Below, piece after piece: positions 1 through 7,863 of a DNA stretch of 33,368 nucleotides. The DNA lies in NCBI GenBank assembly GCA_030156225.1, contig JASGMW010000007.1, positions 1-33,368 on the forward strand, written 5' to 3'. The notes under the pieces were generated by a model. The model was not told where the DNA came from. It did no database searches and worked only from the letters and a program-made list of their open reading frames with translations. Origin of the DNA: Methanofollis sp. (GTDB lineage: Archaea > Halobacteriota > Methanomicrobia > Methanomicrobiales > Methanofollaceae). The position numbers and the translations under genes are program-made. Position 1 is the first letter of the stretch. The number at the start of each line of letters is the position of its first letter.

Positions 1-144
1 TACGACGCAGGGCGGCAGGCATACGGCGTCTCGATCATCCGCGGCGCCACCGGACGCCACGGCGACGACCGTCAGATGTACCCGGCCGAAGGATACTGGC
101 TCCAGATGAACGAGCCCGACACCCTCTACGCGATCGGAGCATGA
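1..144 (+). CDS. C-terminal end of a surface or secreted protein (partial)
   Basis: An open frame enters from the left edge and stops with TGA at 142-144, giving 47 residues. They include GVSIIRGATG and the ending EGYWLQMNEPDTLYAIGA. A Tyr-Trp-rich 'GYWL.M.EP.TL' ending resembles the C-termini of repeat-bearing, PKD-type surface proteins of Methanomicrobiales, so a secreted role is inferred. The frame has no internal stop, and its codon use matches the neighbouring genes. The start and most of the protein lie outside the window, so the family cannot be fixed. Confidence 0.6.
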   Translation, partial: YDAGRQAYGVSIIRGATGRHGDDRQMYPAEGYWLQMNEPDTLYAIGA

Positions 145-177
145 AGGTGAGAACAGGACAGACGATCACCATCAAAC

Positions 178-183
178 TTTTTT
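178..183 (+). terminator. T-run after the partial surface-protein gene
   Basis: Six consecutive T residues lie about 35 bp after the upstream stop codon and before the cobT-like start. Archaeal termination often uses such U-tracts without a hairpin. Only the T-run is visible. Confidence 0.3.
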
Positions 184-207
184 GGGCTGTCCCATATATA
201 CATTGAT

Positions 208-1218
208 ATGGCATTTCTCTCTGACAATCTCCCGATCGAGTTCTCAAAGCCGCTTTTTGCGGCCGTCCTCGGCAACACCGCTCTTTCCACAGTCCCGGGC
301 ATATCCGGGGCCGGGTCCACGCCCGAACGGACGGTGTTCACCCCGATCCTGGACGCCGAACTGATCGCAACCGGTGCGATCACCTCGGTGAACTACAAAC
401 CCAACACCCCGACGAACTGCCCGACGCCGGCGGTGATCACCAGATCGATGGTTCATCTCTCAGGCATCGACCCGGTCTTCGTCAATGCCGGAATGTACAA
501 CCGCCCGACCGTCCCGTGTCTCGACGTCTACGGTGAGCCAGGCGGCGACCCCCGCGAGGTCGATGCGGTGCCGCGTTCCCGCAACCTCTTTGCCGCCGGC
601 GAACAGGTCGGCCGTCACCTCTCCAGGTGCGCCGATCTCCTCGTGCTCGGGGAATGCGTACCCGGCGGGACGACGACGGCCCTCTGCGTGCTGCGCGCTC
701 TCGGCTATGACGCCAGGGTGTCGAGCAGTTTCGTGAACAATCCGGTGGCTCTGAAAGAGGAGATCTGCCGGGCGGTGCAGGACCGCGTGGAAGATGCCGG
801 GATCACCGATCCCCTCGATGTGGTGCGGGTCGGCGGCGACCCCATGATGCCGGTTGCTGCCGGGATTGCCCATGCCTTTTCCGGGGAAGTGGTGCTTGCG
901 GGCGGCACCCAGATGCTCGCCGTCGATGCCGTCCTGAAGGGGATGGGTGACGAAATGGCGCCGCTCGTCACCACGGCGTATGTGCGCGCCGATCCGTCGG
1001 CAAACTTTGAGACGGTGGCGGCCGCGATCGGGGTCAGGGCATGTTATGTGGATCCGGGTTTCGACACCATCGGCGATGCCGGCCTTGCGCGCTACTGCGA
1101 AGGTGAGGTGAAGGAGGGGATCGGGGCGGGCGGCGCCATGTTCCTCGCCAGGATCATGGGCCATACCGCCGAGGAGATCAGGTCTTCGATCCTCTCGACC
1201 GTACTCTCGTTCCGCTGA
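208..1218 (+). CDS. cobT: CobT-like nicotinate-nucleotide phosphoribosyltransferase
   Basis: The 336-residue protein resembles the archaeal CobT family (TIGR00303 type). That family transfers phosphoribosyl from nicotinate mononucleotide to the cobamide lower-ligand base during nucleotide-loop assembly. Family-like segments are LGECVPGGTTTA (about residues 148-159), VRVGGDPMMPVAAG (about 210-223) and VLAGGTQMLAVDAV (about 232-245). Length is normal for the archaeal family. The ATG at 208 has no Shine-Dalgarno sequence. A TATA-like CATATATA (193-200) lies too close to serve a leaderless start there, so the promoter is unclear. The gene is about 4.9 kb upstream of the corrin operon and is followed by guaAA. 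Its base substrate in methanogens (benzimidazoles) is inferred from family knowledge. Confidence 0.85.
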   Translation: MAFLSDNLPIEFSKPLFAAVLGNTALSTVPGISGAGSTPERTVFTPILDAELIATGAITSVNYKPNTPTNCPTPAVITRSMVHLSGIDPVFVNAGMYNRPTVPCLDVYGEPGGDPREVDAVPRSRNLFAAGEQVGRHLSRCADLLVLGECVPGGTTTALCVLRALGYDARVSSSFVNNPVALKEEICRAVQDRVEDAGITDPLDVVRVGGDPMMPVAAGIAHAFSGEVVLAGGTQMLAVDAVLKGMGDEMAPLVTTAYVRADPSANFETVAAAIGVRACYVDPGFDTIGDAGLARYCEGEVKEGIGAGGAMFLARIMGHTAEEIRSSILSTVLSFR

Positions 1219-1224
1219 CAAAGG

Positions 1225-1231
1225 CTATACC
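1225..1231 (+). promoter_or_regulatory. TATA-like box for guaAA
   Basis: CTATACC lies 24-30 bp upstream of the ATG at 1255, in a short AT-richer spacer between two genes. This is the spacing expected for a leaderless archaeal transcript that starts at or near the start codon. Confidence 0.4.
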
Positions 1232-1254
1232 CTGGTACTACCATACATTTTTCA

Positions 1255-1809
1255 ATGCTTCCCATTTTTGTCGTGAACAACCATGGGCAATTCAATCACC
1301 TCATCCACCGCAAGCTCCGGGATATGGAGATCGAGGTGAAGATGGTCCCGAACGACACCCCGCCTGCCGAAGTGGCGGCCGGGTGCAGCGGGGTCATCCT
1401 CGGAGGGGGGCCTTCCCTTGAGCGTGCCGGCAACTGTGCCGGATACCTCGATCTCGGGCTGCCGGTCCTCGGCATCTGCCTCGGCCTCCATATCATCGCC
1501 ACGGCGCGGGGCGGTTCGGTCGGGCCGGGATCACACGGCGGTTACGGCGGCGTCTGCGTTCATGTCGCCCAGGACAACGATATCCTTGCCGGCTATCCTG
1601 AAAAAATACAGGTCTGGGCTTCACACGCCGACGAGGTGAAAGAGATCCCTCGGGGCTTTTCGGTCTATGCCCGCTCAGAGATCTGTCCGGTCGAGGCAAT
1701 GGGGTGCCCTGAAGAACGGCTGTACGGGGTGCAGTGGCATCCCGAGGTGAGCCATACCGAGAACGGCGATCTGGTCTTCCGCAACTTCGAGAAAATATGC
1801 GGACGATAG
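1255..1809 (+). CDS. guaAA: GMP synthase, glutamine amidotransferase subunit A
   Basis: This 184-residue class I glutamine amidotransferase supplies ammonia to the separate ATP-PPase subunit that converts XMP to GMP. The split arrangement is typical of archaea. The nucleophile-elbow motif GICLGLH (residues 73-79) carries the catalytic Cys75. The His-Glu of the triad are in VQWHPE (His162, Glu164). ILGGGPS at 49-55 is the usual oxyanion-side loop. Length fits the stand-alone amidotransferase subunit rather than the long bacterial GuaA. The partner subunit is not in the window. The next gene overlaps its 3' end by 13 bp, so they are probably co-transcribed. Confidence 0.93.
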   Translation: MLPIFVVNNHGQFNHLIHRKLRDMEIEVKMVPNDTPPAEVAAGCSGVILGGGPSLERAGNCAGYLDLGLPVLGICLGLHIIATARGGSVGPGSHGGYGGVCVHVAQDNDILAGYPEKIQVWASHADEVKEIPRGFSVYARSEICPVEAMGCPEERLYGVQWHPEVSHTENGDLVFRNFEKICGR

Positions 1810-2339
1810 ACAGTCTCGCCGATGAGATCGCGGCGACCGGTTTTCGCTGCACCGGGTGCGGTGCCTGTTGCAGCGAGGTCGCCGGGGGTTCGAACGTCGT
1901 CATGGTCGCCCCCGTCGAGGTCAGGGCCGTGGCAGACGCAATCGGGAGTACCTTTGCCGGGGTTGCCGAACCCTATCCCGAATCCGTCGAGACGGAGGAC
2001 GGAACCAGGTACACCTTCGACTGGTGTCTCCGGAGGGACGGCGGGCGTTGTCTCTTCCTTGAAGGAGGGCGCTGCTCTGTCTATCGGGCGCGCCCCTGGA
2101 TCTGCCGCACCTATCCCTTCATGCTCGACGGCGACCGTCTGATCGTCTCGGCGTGTTCGGGGCTGGGTGCGGAGATAAGCCGGGAAAAGGCCTGCCTTCT
2201 CGCCGCCCTCCTCATCGGTCGGCAGGAAGCCGAACGCGTTGAGGAAGAGGGCATCAGGGCGGTGATGGCGTCGACGGCCATGCCGCCAGGAACCCGCGCC
2301 GTCGTCGATTCGGAGGGGGTCTGGCCGGTTTATGGGTGA
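1797..2339 (+). CDS. YkgJ-type CxxCxxCC cysteine-cluster protein
   Basis: The protein has 180 residues from the ATG at 1797. The frame is open further upstream, but that part lies inside guaAA. The N-terminal motif CTGCGACC (about residues 18-25) plus later Cys residues in the DWCLRR, GGRCLFLEGGRCSVY, PWICRTYPF and SACSG segments fit the YkgJ (UPF0153) family, which is thought to bind zinc or an iron-sulfur cluster. Molecular function is not known for most members. It overlaps guaAA by 13 bp and the next gene by 8 bp, so translational coupling is likely. No membrane segment or signal peptide is visible. Confidence 0.8.
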   Translation: MRTIDSLADEIAATGFRCTGCGACCSEVAGGSNVVMVAPVEVRAVADAIGSTFAGVAEPYPESVETEDGTRYTFDWCLRRDGGRCLFLEGGRCSVYRARPWICRTYPFMLDGDRLIVSACSGLGAEISREKACLLAALLIGRQEAERVEEEGIRAVMASTAMPPGTRAVVDSEGVWPVYG

Positions 2340-3534
2340 GATCAAACTCGTCGGGACGGCGCATGTTTCGGAAAAAAGTGTGGCCGAGGTCAGGGCGGCG
2401 ATCGAGGAGTTCCAGCCCGGCATCGTCGGCGTCGAACTCGATCCCGGACGTTACGCCGCCCTCAGACAGGAACAGCCCCCGCCGAAGGTCGAAGAGGTCC
2501 TGAAGGCCGGCAACTTCTCGCAGCTCCTGTTCCAGTGGACCCTTGCCTATCTTCAGCGGAAGATCGGCATGGACGTCGGCGTCGAGCCCGGTGCCGAGAT
2601 GGTCGCAGCGATCGAGGAGGTCGAGGGACGCGGCCTGCCCCTCGCCCTGATCGACCGGGACATCAGGATTACGTTCGCCCGATTCTGGGAGGGAATGAGT
2701 CTCTGGGAGAAGGCGAAGATGGTCTATGCCCTCGCCGTCTCGGTGACCGGTGCCGGGGAGGATACGATCGATATCGATGCCCTCACCGAGCAGGACGTGG
2801 TCTCCGCCGCCCTCGACGAGTTCAGAAAGTTTTCGCCGAACGGGGCGAAAGCCCTCATCGACGAGCGGGACGCCTACCTCGCCCGCCGTATCCTCGACCT
2901 CTCCACGCGCTACGACCGGGTGATGGCGGTGGTCGGCGCCGGTCACGTCAGGGGCGTCGAACGCTATCTCAACTCCCCTGAACTTCTCCCGCCCGAGGCC
3001 GACCTCGTTGCCCGCCCCAGACAGTATCCCTGGGGCAAGATCGTCGGCGTTGTCTTCATCGCCATGTTTGCGTTCCTGATCATATCCCTGGCGTTTTCAG
3101 GGGCCGGCTTTGCGATGCTCGGGTGGGCGATCCTGTACTGGGTGCTGATCAACGGCGTGCTTGCGGCGGTCTTCACCGTCGCCGCGGGCGGCCATCCCCT
3201 GTCCGTGATAACGGCCTTTGCGGTGGCATGGCTCACCTCTCTCAATCCCCTGTTGGCGGCGGGATGGTTTGCGGCCGCCGTGGAGGCGAAGGTCAGAAAG
3301 CCGTCGGCTTCGGACTTTCACCTGATCATGGAGGCGGAGAGTTTCTCAGAGATGCGGAAAGTGCCGATCTTCAGGGTCGTACTGGTGGCGGCGCTTGCAA
3401 ATGTCGGTTCGACCCTCGGGACGATCGCGTACTTCGCCTTCATCTCGCCGATCCTCGGGATCGATCCGACAGTCGTCATTCCGGTGGGTTTTTCGAACTT
3501 CATCGGATGGCTCGGCGACATTTTTTCTCTCTGA
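2332..3534 (+). CDS. TraB-family (TraB/PrgY) membrane protein
   Basis: This 400-residue protein begins with a TraB/GumN-type domain. Family marks are VGTAHVSEKSV (residues 6-16), GVELDPGRY (about 33-41) and VVGAGHVRGV (about 204-213). The C-terminal half holds several hydrophobic segments, from KIVGVVFIAMFAFLIISLAF through to the end, indicating an integral membrane region. TraB/PrgY homologues in enterococci dampen peptide pheromone activity. The archaeal members are uncharacterised, though the conserved His/Glu motifs suggest a peptidase-like or metal site. It overlaps the preceding gene by 8 bp and ends at a T-run, so it is probably the last gene of the guaAA unit. Confidence 0.85.
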   Translation: MGEIKLVGTAHVSEKSVAEVRAAIEEFQPGIVGVELDPGRYAALRQEQPPPKVEEVLKAGNFSQLLFQWTLAYLQRKIGMDVGVEPGAEMVAAIEEVEGRGLPLALIDRDIRITFARFWEGMSLWEKAKMVYALAVSVTGAGEDTIDIDALTEQDVVSAALDEFRKFSPNGAKALIDERDAYLARRILDLSTRYDRVMAVVGAGHVRGVERYLNSPELLPPEADLVARPRQYPWGKIVGVVFIAMFAFLIISLAFSGAGFAMLGWAILYWVLINGVLAAVFTVAAGGHPLSVITAFAVAWLTSLNPLLAAGWFAAAVEAKVRKPSASDFHLIMEAESFSEMRKVPIFRVVLVAALANVGSTLGTIAYFAFISPILGIDPTVVIPVGFSNFIGWLGDIFSL

Positions 3535-3538
3535 TCTC

Positions 3539-3545
3539 TTTTTTT
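3539..3545 (+). terminator. T-run terminator after the TraB-family gene
   Basis: Seven T residues start 5 nt after the stop codon at 3532-3534. There is no strong hairpin, which is compatible with archaeal U-tract termination. Confidence 0.45.
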
Positions 3546-3674
3546 CAGTGTATGCCTGCCAGATCTGTAAGGAGGCCGTTTCAGGCATCCGGTCCCGGCC
3601 GGTTGTGGTGACCCGGTATCCCCTGCCTCTTCGCAACTATTATCCGGTTTCCCTCCCCAGACAGGAGCATGTAT

Positions 3675-4187
3675 ATGGGTCCGAATCTTGAGCTCATCAT
3701 CTTCAGGACGCGTCACTCCGTCAGGAGTTACAGGGACGATCCGGTCGATGAAAAGATCATCAGGGACGCTCTCGACTGCGCCCGCCTTGCCCCGTCGGCG
3801 AGAAACGAGCAGCCCTGGCTTTTCGGCGTCATCTCGGAGAGGTCGACGCTCACGCAGATCGCCGGCCTCACCGATCATGCAAAGTTCCTGGCCGACGCGC
3901 CGATCTGCTTTGCGGTTTTTGGAAAAAAGGACGAAAAATATTATCTTGAGGACTGTTCGGCCGCCACGACCCAGTTGATCCTCGGCCTCTGGGCCTATGG
4001 CGTCGGATCCTGCTGGGTTGCAGGGGACAAAAAAGAGTATGCCGACGCCGTACGTGAGATCCTCGGTGTGCCTGGGGGCTATACCCTCGTCTCCCTGGTG
4101 CCTGCGGGATACCCGAAAGAGATCGCCATGGCCGGGAAGAAAGACCTTGACGATATCGTTTTTTCAGAGAAATATTCGGGCAGTTGA
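3675..4187 (+). CDS. Nitroreductase-family FMN oxidoreductase
   Basis: The protein has 170 residues from the ATG at 3675. An in-frame ATG at 3669 is only 1 nt from AGGAG (3663-3667), whereas 3675 has a 7-nt spacer, so 3675 is preferred. Family marks are the N-terminal RHSVRSYRDDPV, then CARLAPSARNEQPWLF (the FMN-binding segment), and GLWAYGVGSCWVAG near residues 106-119. The length suits compact archaeal NADH/F420-type nitroreductases. The physiological substrate cannot be deduced. BluB belongs to the same superfamily, but its reaction needs oxygen, so that role is unlikely in a methanogen. It converges on the PadR-type gene across a 28-bp spacer. Confidence 0.85.
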   Translation: MGPNLELIIFRTRHSVRSYRDDPVDEKIIRDALDCARLAPSARNEQPWLFGVISERSTLTQIAGLTDHAKFLADAPICFAVFGKKDEKYYLEDCSAATTQLILGLWAYGVGSCWVAGDKKEYADAVREILGVPGGYTLVSLVPAGYPKEIAMAGKKDLDDIVFSEKYSGS

Positions 4188-4193
4188 AGGTGC

Positions 4194-4205
4194 GGGCGAA
4201 TGCCC
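4194..4205. terminator. Small hairpin between convergent genes
   Basis: GGGC-GAAT-GCCC forms a 4-bp stem in the 28-bp gap between the nitroreductase stop and the PadR-type stop. It may slow polymerase in both directions. The evidence is only the inverted repeat and its position. Confidence 0.3.
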
Positions 4206-4215
4206 ATGCCTATTT

Positions 4216-5043
4216 TCAGAGCGTTTTGTCCTTCGGCCGGCAGAAGATGAGGGAGAGATCCAGGTAGTTGACGCTCATGACCTCGAAGTGAGCGTCGAGT
4301 TTCTTGAAGAAATCGACCTGCTGCCAGATACGCATTTCAGGGAAGAAGGTGGCGATCTCCCTGAGCAGAAACCCGCCGATCAGCGAGGTCTCTGCCATCT
4401 CTCCGGCGAACGGCAGGAACGTGACCAGCTGCGCTCCCTGGGCGAGGATCCGTGCAATCTCGGGCAGGGCCGTCGTAAGGTCGGCCCCGGCGAGGGCCGG
4501 TGCGATGACCAGATCGAAGGTCTGATCCCTGAAGGGGAGGTTCTCCTGTGCGGCGGCGACGGGGAGGAACCCTTCTGTCACCCTTCTCTCCCGACTGATG
4601 AGCCAGCGTTCCGGGATCTCGCCGGTCAGGTCGGCGGTTGCCGCCGCGAAGAGAGCCGCCTGCTCGCCCCTGAATGGGTCGGTGAGGAGTGCGATCCTGG
4701 CGAGCGGGCGGTCGCTCTCGAATTCGGCAACCATCAGTTCCTGAAAGGTGGCGGCGACAAGGAGATAATAATCTGCGATGATGAGCCCGATCCCGCTCCT
4801 GCGGGCGTCGAGCAGGGCTTTGCGCCCGGCGTCGGTGATGGAGTAGACCTTCCGTTCCGGTCCGACGTCGCTCGCTTTCCTGACATAGGAGACGAGTCCC
4901 CTTCGTTCGAGGGAGTTGATCATCTTGTAGAGATCGCTGTGACTCTTATGGAGGTCCCGTTCTTCGAGGCGAAACTTCAACTCATATACGTGGGAGGGTG
5001 CGGCGTCGAGCGCGGTGAGCACCTCCAGTTCAGGGTCACGCAT
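4216..5043 (-). CDS. PadR-type winged-helix protein fused to a methyltransferase-like domain
   Basis: The protein has 275 residues. About residues 1-85 form a PadR-like winged helix: a LEVLTALDAAPSHVYELKFRL-type start, DLYKMINSLERRGLVSYV as the recognition-helix region, and RKVYSITDAGRKALLDA as the wing. About residues 105-275 resemble a class I methyltransferase fold, with LPFRDQTFDLVIAP (strand 4-type) and PEIARILAQGAQLVTFLP (strand 5-type). The canonical glycine-rich SAM motif I is not evident; RIALLTDPFRGEQAAL occupies that place. The domain may therefore be a sensor rather than an enzyme (inference). It is divergent from cbiT across a 92-bp promoter region, the usual layout for a local regulator. 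Its ATG lies about 28 bp from a TATA-like TATTACTA on its strand. Confidence 0.72.
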   Translation of the reverse strand: MRDPELEVLTALDAAPSHVYELKFRLEERDLHKSHSDLYKMINSLERRGLVSYVRKASDVGPERKVYSITDAGRKALLDARRSGIGLIIADYYLLVAATFQELMVAEFESDRPLARIALLTDPFRGEQAALFAAATADLTGEIPERWLISRERRVTEGFLPVAAAQENLPFRDQTFDLVIAPALAGADLTTALPEIARILAQGAQLVTFLPFAGEMAETSLIGGFLLREIATFFPEMRIWQQVDFFKKLDAHFEVMSVNYLDLSLIFCRPKDKTL

Positions 5044-5135
5044 GTACTATGGTGACGCAGGTGAGTAGTAATACCTTCTCAAATGCTTCCGGAAAAACAA
5101 GGGTTAATTATCCTGCACAGGTCACCTTTACCTGC
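5044..5135. promoter_or_regulatory. Divergent promoter region of the PadR-type gene and the cbi operon
   Basis: On the minus strand, TATTACTA (5066-5073) lies about 28 bp from the PadR-type ATG. On the plus strand, TTAATTA (5104-5110) lies about 26-32 bp from the cbiT ATG at 5136. Both transcripts could thus be leaderless. The region also holds GTAATAC (5068-5074), overlapping the minus-strand TATA box, and AGGT-C-ACCT (5119-5127), a 4-bp-arm inverted repeat between the plus TATA box and the cbiT start. GGTGAC at 5051-5056 and GTCACC at 5121-5126 are inverted to each other. These are candidate operators; none is proven. Confidence 0.5.
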
Positions 5136-5666
5136 ATGGAGAGGGGACTTTCTGGCGGCCCGACTCAGGACGAGGTTGCGGCGGTGGCGCTCTGGCACCT
5201 CCGCCTGAGGGACGGATGCACCGTCGTCGACGTCGGCTGCGGGACCGGAAAGATCGCGGTGGCCGCCGCACGCACGGCCGGCCGGGTGATTGCAGTCGAC
5301 CGCCGCCCCGAAGCGGCTGCATGCACGAAGGCGGCCGCAGAAGAGATTCGTGCCCGAAACATCGAGGTCGTCTGCGGCGAGGCGGCGGCCGCCCTCAGGG
5401 GTGCGGGCCCGTTCGACGCCGCATTCGTCGGCGGTTCGCAGGACCTGGAGGCGGTGCTCGGCGTTCTCGCCGCCGAGGTAACCGGGCGGATCGTCGTCGA
5501 CTGCGTTCTTCTCGGCACGCTCCACCGTGCCGTGGAGACGATGCAGCGCCTCGGCATCTTCAGGGAGGTCGTGTCGCTCCAGGTCGCTCGCTCCCGCGCG
5601 CTCGGGGGCGGGCTGATGATGACTCCGTCGAATCCGGTCTGGCTTGTCATCGGGGAGGCGGTCTGA
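5136..5666 (+). CDS. cbiT: Cobalt-precorrin-6B C15-methyltransferase (decarboxylating)
   Basis: The protein has 176 residues from the ATG at 5136. An upstream in-frame start at 5049 would add 29 unrelated residues and leave no promoter room, so 5136 is chosen. It lies about 26-32 bp after a TATA-like TTAATTA. GGPTQDEV (residues 7-14) is characteristic of CbiT, and VDVGCGTGK (31-39) is the SAM motif I of class I methyltransferases. CbiT methylates C15 and removes the C12 acetate carboxyl late in the anaerobic corrin pathway. Length matches stand-alone archaeal CbiT; in CobL the same domain is fused to CbiE. It is the first gene of the operon, and its stop abuts the cbiL start. Confidence 0.92.
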   Translation: MERGLSGGPTQDEVAAVALWHLRLRDGCTVVDVGCGTGKIAVAAARTAGRVIAVDRRPEAAACTKAAAEEIRARNIEVVCGEAAAALRGAGPFDAAFVGGSQDLEAVLGVLAAEVTGRIVVDCVLLGTLHRAVETMQRLGIFREVVSLQVARSRALGGGLMMTPSNPVWLVIGEAV

Positions 5667-6281
5667 ATGCTCGTCGGCGTGGGTATCGGCCCGGGCGATC
5701 CCGAACTCCTGACCGTGCGTGCGGTGCGGATGATCAGGGAGGCCGATGCGGTCTTTGTCCCCGGGCGGGTTGCGGCGGCGATCATCGCCCCGTACCGCAC
5801 CGACGTGCAGATTCTCTCTTTTCCCATGACCGACGACGAGGAGTATATCGCCAGGTGCATCGAGGAGAACGCGGAAATCATCGCCCCGCACGCGCGCGAC
5901 GGTCTCTGCGTGTTCTGCATCCTCGGCGACCCGAACTTCTACGGCACTTTTTCCCGCCTGACGACCGTGCTCGCCGGGCGCCACCCGGGAATTGCGTGCT
6001 CCACGGTGCCGGGCATCTCGGCGATCACCGCCTTCGCCTCTGCCGCCGGCGTCTCCGTTGCCGGCGGCGTCGGGGTGAGCGACGGTTCTTCCGAGTCTTC
6101 GCGCCTTCTCCTGAAGGTGAAACGGCCGAAAGAGACGGCCGCCCGCCTCAGGGAGGAGGGCTTCGACGAGTTCGTTCTTGTCGAGCGGATGTACATGGGG
6201 GGGGAGCGGGTCTGCCGGGACGCGGATCTCCCCGAGGAGAGCAGTTATTTCAGCGTGCTGTTTGCGAGGAGAAACAAATGA
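5667..6281 (+). CDS. cbiL: Cobalt-factor II C20-methyltransferase
   Basis: This 204-residue SAM-dependent tetrapyrrole methylase has the precorrin methylase fold: GVGIGPGDPELLTV at the N-terminus, LGDPNFYGT (about residues 86-94) and VPGISAI (114-120). The combination fits CbiL, which adds the C20 methyl to cobalt-sirohydrochlorin, the first committed methylation of the anaerobic branch. It is slightly shorter than bacterial CbiL. Its ATG follows the cbiT stop directly (TGA-ATG), and its stop overlaps the cbiF start in ATGA. The assignment against the other methylases in the operon rests on motif style and on the presence of clear F, H and E homologues elsewhere. Confidence 0.87.
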   Translation: MLVGVGIGPGDPELLTVRAVRMIREADAVFVPGRVAAAIIAPYRTDVQILSFPMTDDEEYIARCIEENAEIIAPHARDGLCVFCILGDPNFYGTFSRLTTVLAGRHPGIACSTVPGISAITAFASAAGVSVAGGVGVSDGSSESSRLLLKVKRPKETAARLREEGFDEFVLVERMYMGGERVCRDADLPEESSYFSVLFARRNK

Positions 6282-6994
6282 ATACGGTATATTTTGTCGG
6301 TGCGGGGCCGGGCGATCCCGATCTGATCACGGTGAAGGGCAACGACCTGCTGATGCGGGCCGACCTGCTCATCTATGCAGGTTCGCTCGTGAACCCCGAG
6401 CTTGTCGCCAGGTCGCCGGCCCGGGAGAAGTACGACTCATGGGGGATGAAGCTCCCTGAGATGGTCGGGCTCATGCGCGAGGCCGCAGCGGCGGGAAAGC
6501 GCGTGGTGCGTCTCCACTCAGGCGACCCCTCCCTCTACGGTGCGATCGTCGAGCAGATCGCGGAACTGGAGCGCGACGGGATCGATGTCGAGGTGGTGCC
6601 CGGCGTCTCCTCGATGTTCGGCGCCGCGGCCGCGCTGAAGACCCAGTTCACGCTGAGGGGGGTGTCAGAATCGGTGATCGTCACCCGCCCGGCCGGTGCG
6701 ACCCTGGAAAAGGATATGATCCCGGAATTTTCCCGTTCCGGCGCCACGCTGGTCGTCTTCCTCGGCACCGAACACCTCGAAGCGGTGGTGGCGAAGGCCG
6801 AATGCCCGCCTGAAACGCCGGCCGCCGTCGTCTACCACGCCACCTGGCCCGACCAGAAGGTGGTCGTCGGCACGGTCGCCGATATCGCGGCGAAGACGCG
6901 GGCGGCCGGGATCGAGCGTTCGGCCCTGATCATCATCGGCCGGGTGGTGGACGCCGCCCGGTCGGGGTACGCCAAATCGGACCTCTACCGATGA
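6278..6994 (+). CDS. cbiF: Cobalt-precorrin-4 C11-methyltransferase
   Basis: The protein has 238 residues from the ATG at 6278, which overlaps the cbiL stop in ATGA and follows GAGGAG at 6266-6271. The open frame runs much further upstream through cbiT and cbiL, but that part is a shadow. Marks are VYFVGAGPGDPDLITVKG at the start, the CbiF/CobM-typical LIYAGSLVNPEL (31-42), HSGDPSLYGA (80-89) and VVPGVSSMFGAAA (106-118). CbiF methylates C11 of cobalt-precorrin-4. Length is close to the usual 250 residues. Its stop overlaps the cbiG start in ATGA, indicating translational coupling. Confidence 0.93.
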   Translation: MNTVYFVGAGPGDPDLITVKGNDLLMRADLLIYAGSLVNPELVARSPAREKYDSWGMKLPEMVGLMREAAAAGKRVVRLHSGDPSLYGAIVEQIAELERDGIDVEVVPGVSSMFGAAAALKTQFTLRGVSESVIVTRPAGATLEKDMIPEFSRSGATLVVFLGTEHLEAVVAKAECPPETPAAVVYHATWPDQKVVVGTVADIAAKTRAAGIERSALIIIGRVVDAARSGYAKSDLYR

Positions 6995-7863
6995 AGACGG
7001 CGGTGATTGCCCCCGGACGTTTTGCCGGGGATGCGGAGCGGCTTGCGGGCATCGTCGGGGGGGATTATCTCCCCTATGCGCACGACGTATTCGAACAGGC
7101 GTTCGAAGGCTATGACCGGATCGTCGCCCTGATGTCCGCGGGCATCGTCGTGCGCAGGATCGCCCCGCTCCTCACCTCCAAGTGGCGGGACCCTGCGGTG
7201 GTCGTGGTGAGTCCAGACCTCCGCTTTGTCGTCCCGCTCGTCGGCGGCCATCACGGCGCAAACGATCTCGCCCGGGAGATCGCCGCGGCCACCGGGGCCG
7301 CGGCGGTGATCTCGACGGCGACCGAGGCGCTCGGCCGCCCCTGTGTGGAGGGGATCGCCGCGGTCACCGGAACAGAGGTCGCGAATCCCTCCTCCACCCT
7401 GCCGGTGAACGCCGCCATGCTCGACGGCGACGTGCCGGTGTATACGGTGGGCGGCCCGGCCGTGGTGGTGGCCGGTCCGGCGGTCTCGGTGCTCGCCAGA
7501 GGCGGGGGGTACGTCGTCGGCGTCGGCTGCCGGCGCGGCACGCCTGCGGCAGCCGTCGTATCCGCGATCGGATCGGCGCTTGGCGAGGCCGGGATCACGG
7601 CGGACGATGTGCTCGTCTATGCGACGACGGAGAAAAAACGTGACGAGGCCGGGCTGACCCGGGCGGTTGCGGACCTCGGCGGGGTGCTCGTCTTTCTGCC
7701 CGACGCTGTGCTGAACCGGGAGACGCCCCCCTCGCCGTCGAGGGCCGGGCTGATCGGGCTTTCGGGTGTGGCCGAGCCCGCGGTCCTCGCGCTTGCGCAG
7801 CGGCGCGAACTGGTGCTGAACAAACGTGTCTACGGGGATGTTACGATTGCAATCGGACGATAA
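6991..7863 (+). CDS. cbiG: Cobalt-precorrin-5A hydrolase
   Basis: The 290-residue protein has CbiG architecture. An N-terminal domain carries MSAGIVVRRIAPLL and VPLVGGHHGANDLA (about residues 48-95). A middle part follows, and the C-terminal CbiG domain begins about residue 165 with VVGVGCRRGTP and contains LVYATTEKKRDEAGL. CbiG opens the delta-lactone of cobalt-precorrin-5A and releases the two-carbon fragment as acetaldehyde, the ring-contraction step of the oxygen-independent pathway. Its presence with CbiD shows that the anaerobic route is used. It overlaps cbiF by 4 bp and cbiH by 26 bp. Confidence 0.93.
   Translation: MKTAVIAPGRFAGDAERLAGIVGGDYLPYAHDVFEQAFEGYDRIVALMSAGIVVRRIAPLLTSKWRDPAVVVVSPDLRFVVPLVGGHHGANDLAREIAAATGAAAVISTATEALGRPCVEGIAAVTGTEVANPSSTLPVNAAMLDGDVPVYTVGGPAVVVAGPAVSVLARGGGYVVGVGCRRGTPAAAVVSAIGSALGEAGITADDVLVYATTEKKRDEAGLTRAVADLGGVLVFLPDAVLNRETPPSPSRAGLIGLSGVAEPAVLALAQRRELVLNKRVYGDVTIAIGR

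Noticed and set aside
5216-6277. Upstream extension of the cbiF frame through cbiT and cbiL
   Set aside because: Arg/Gly-rich translation without family similarity. CbiF similarity begins at the ATG at 6278, which has its own ribosome-binding site.
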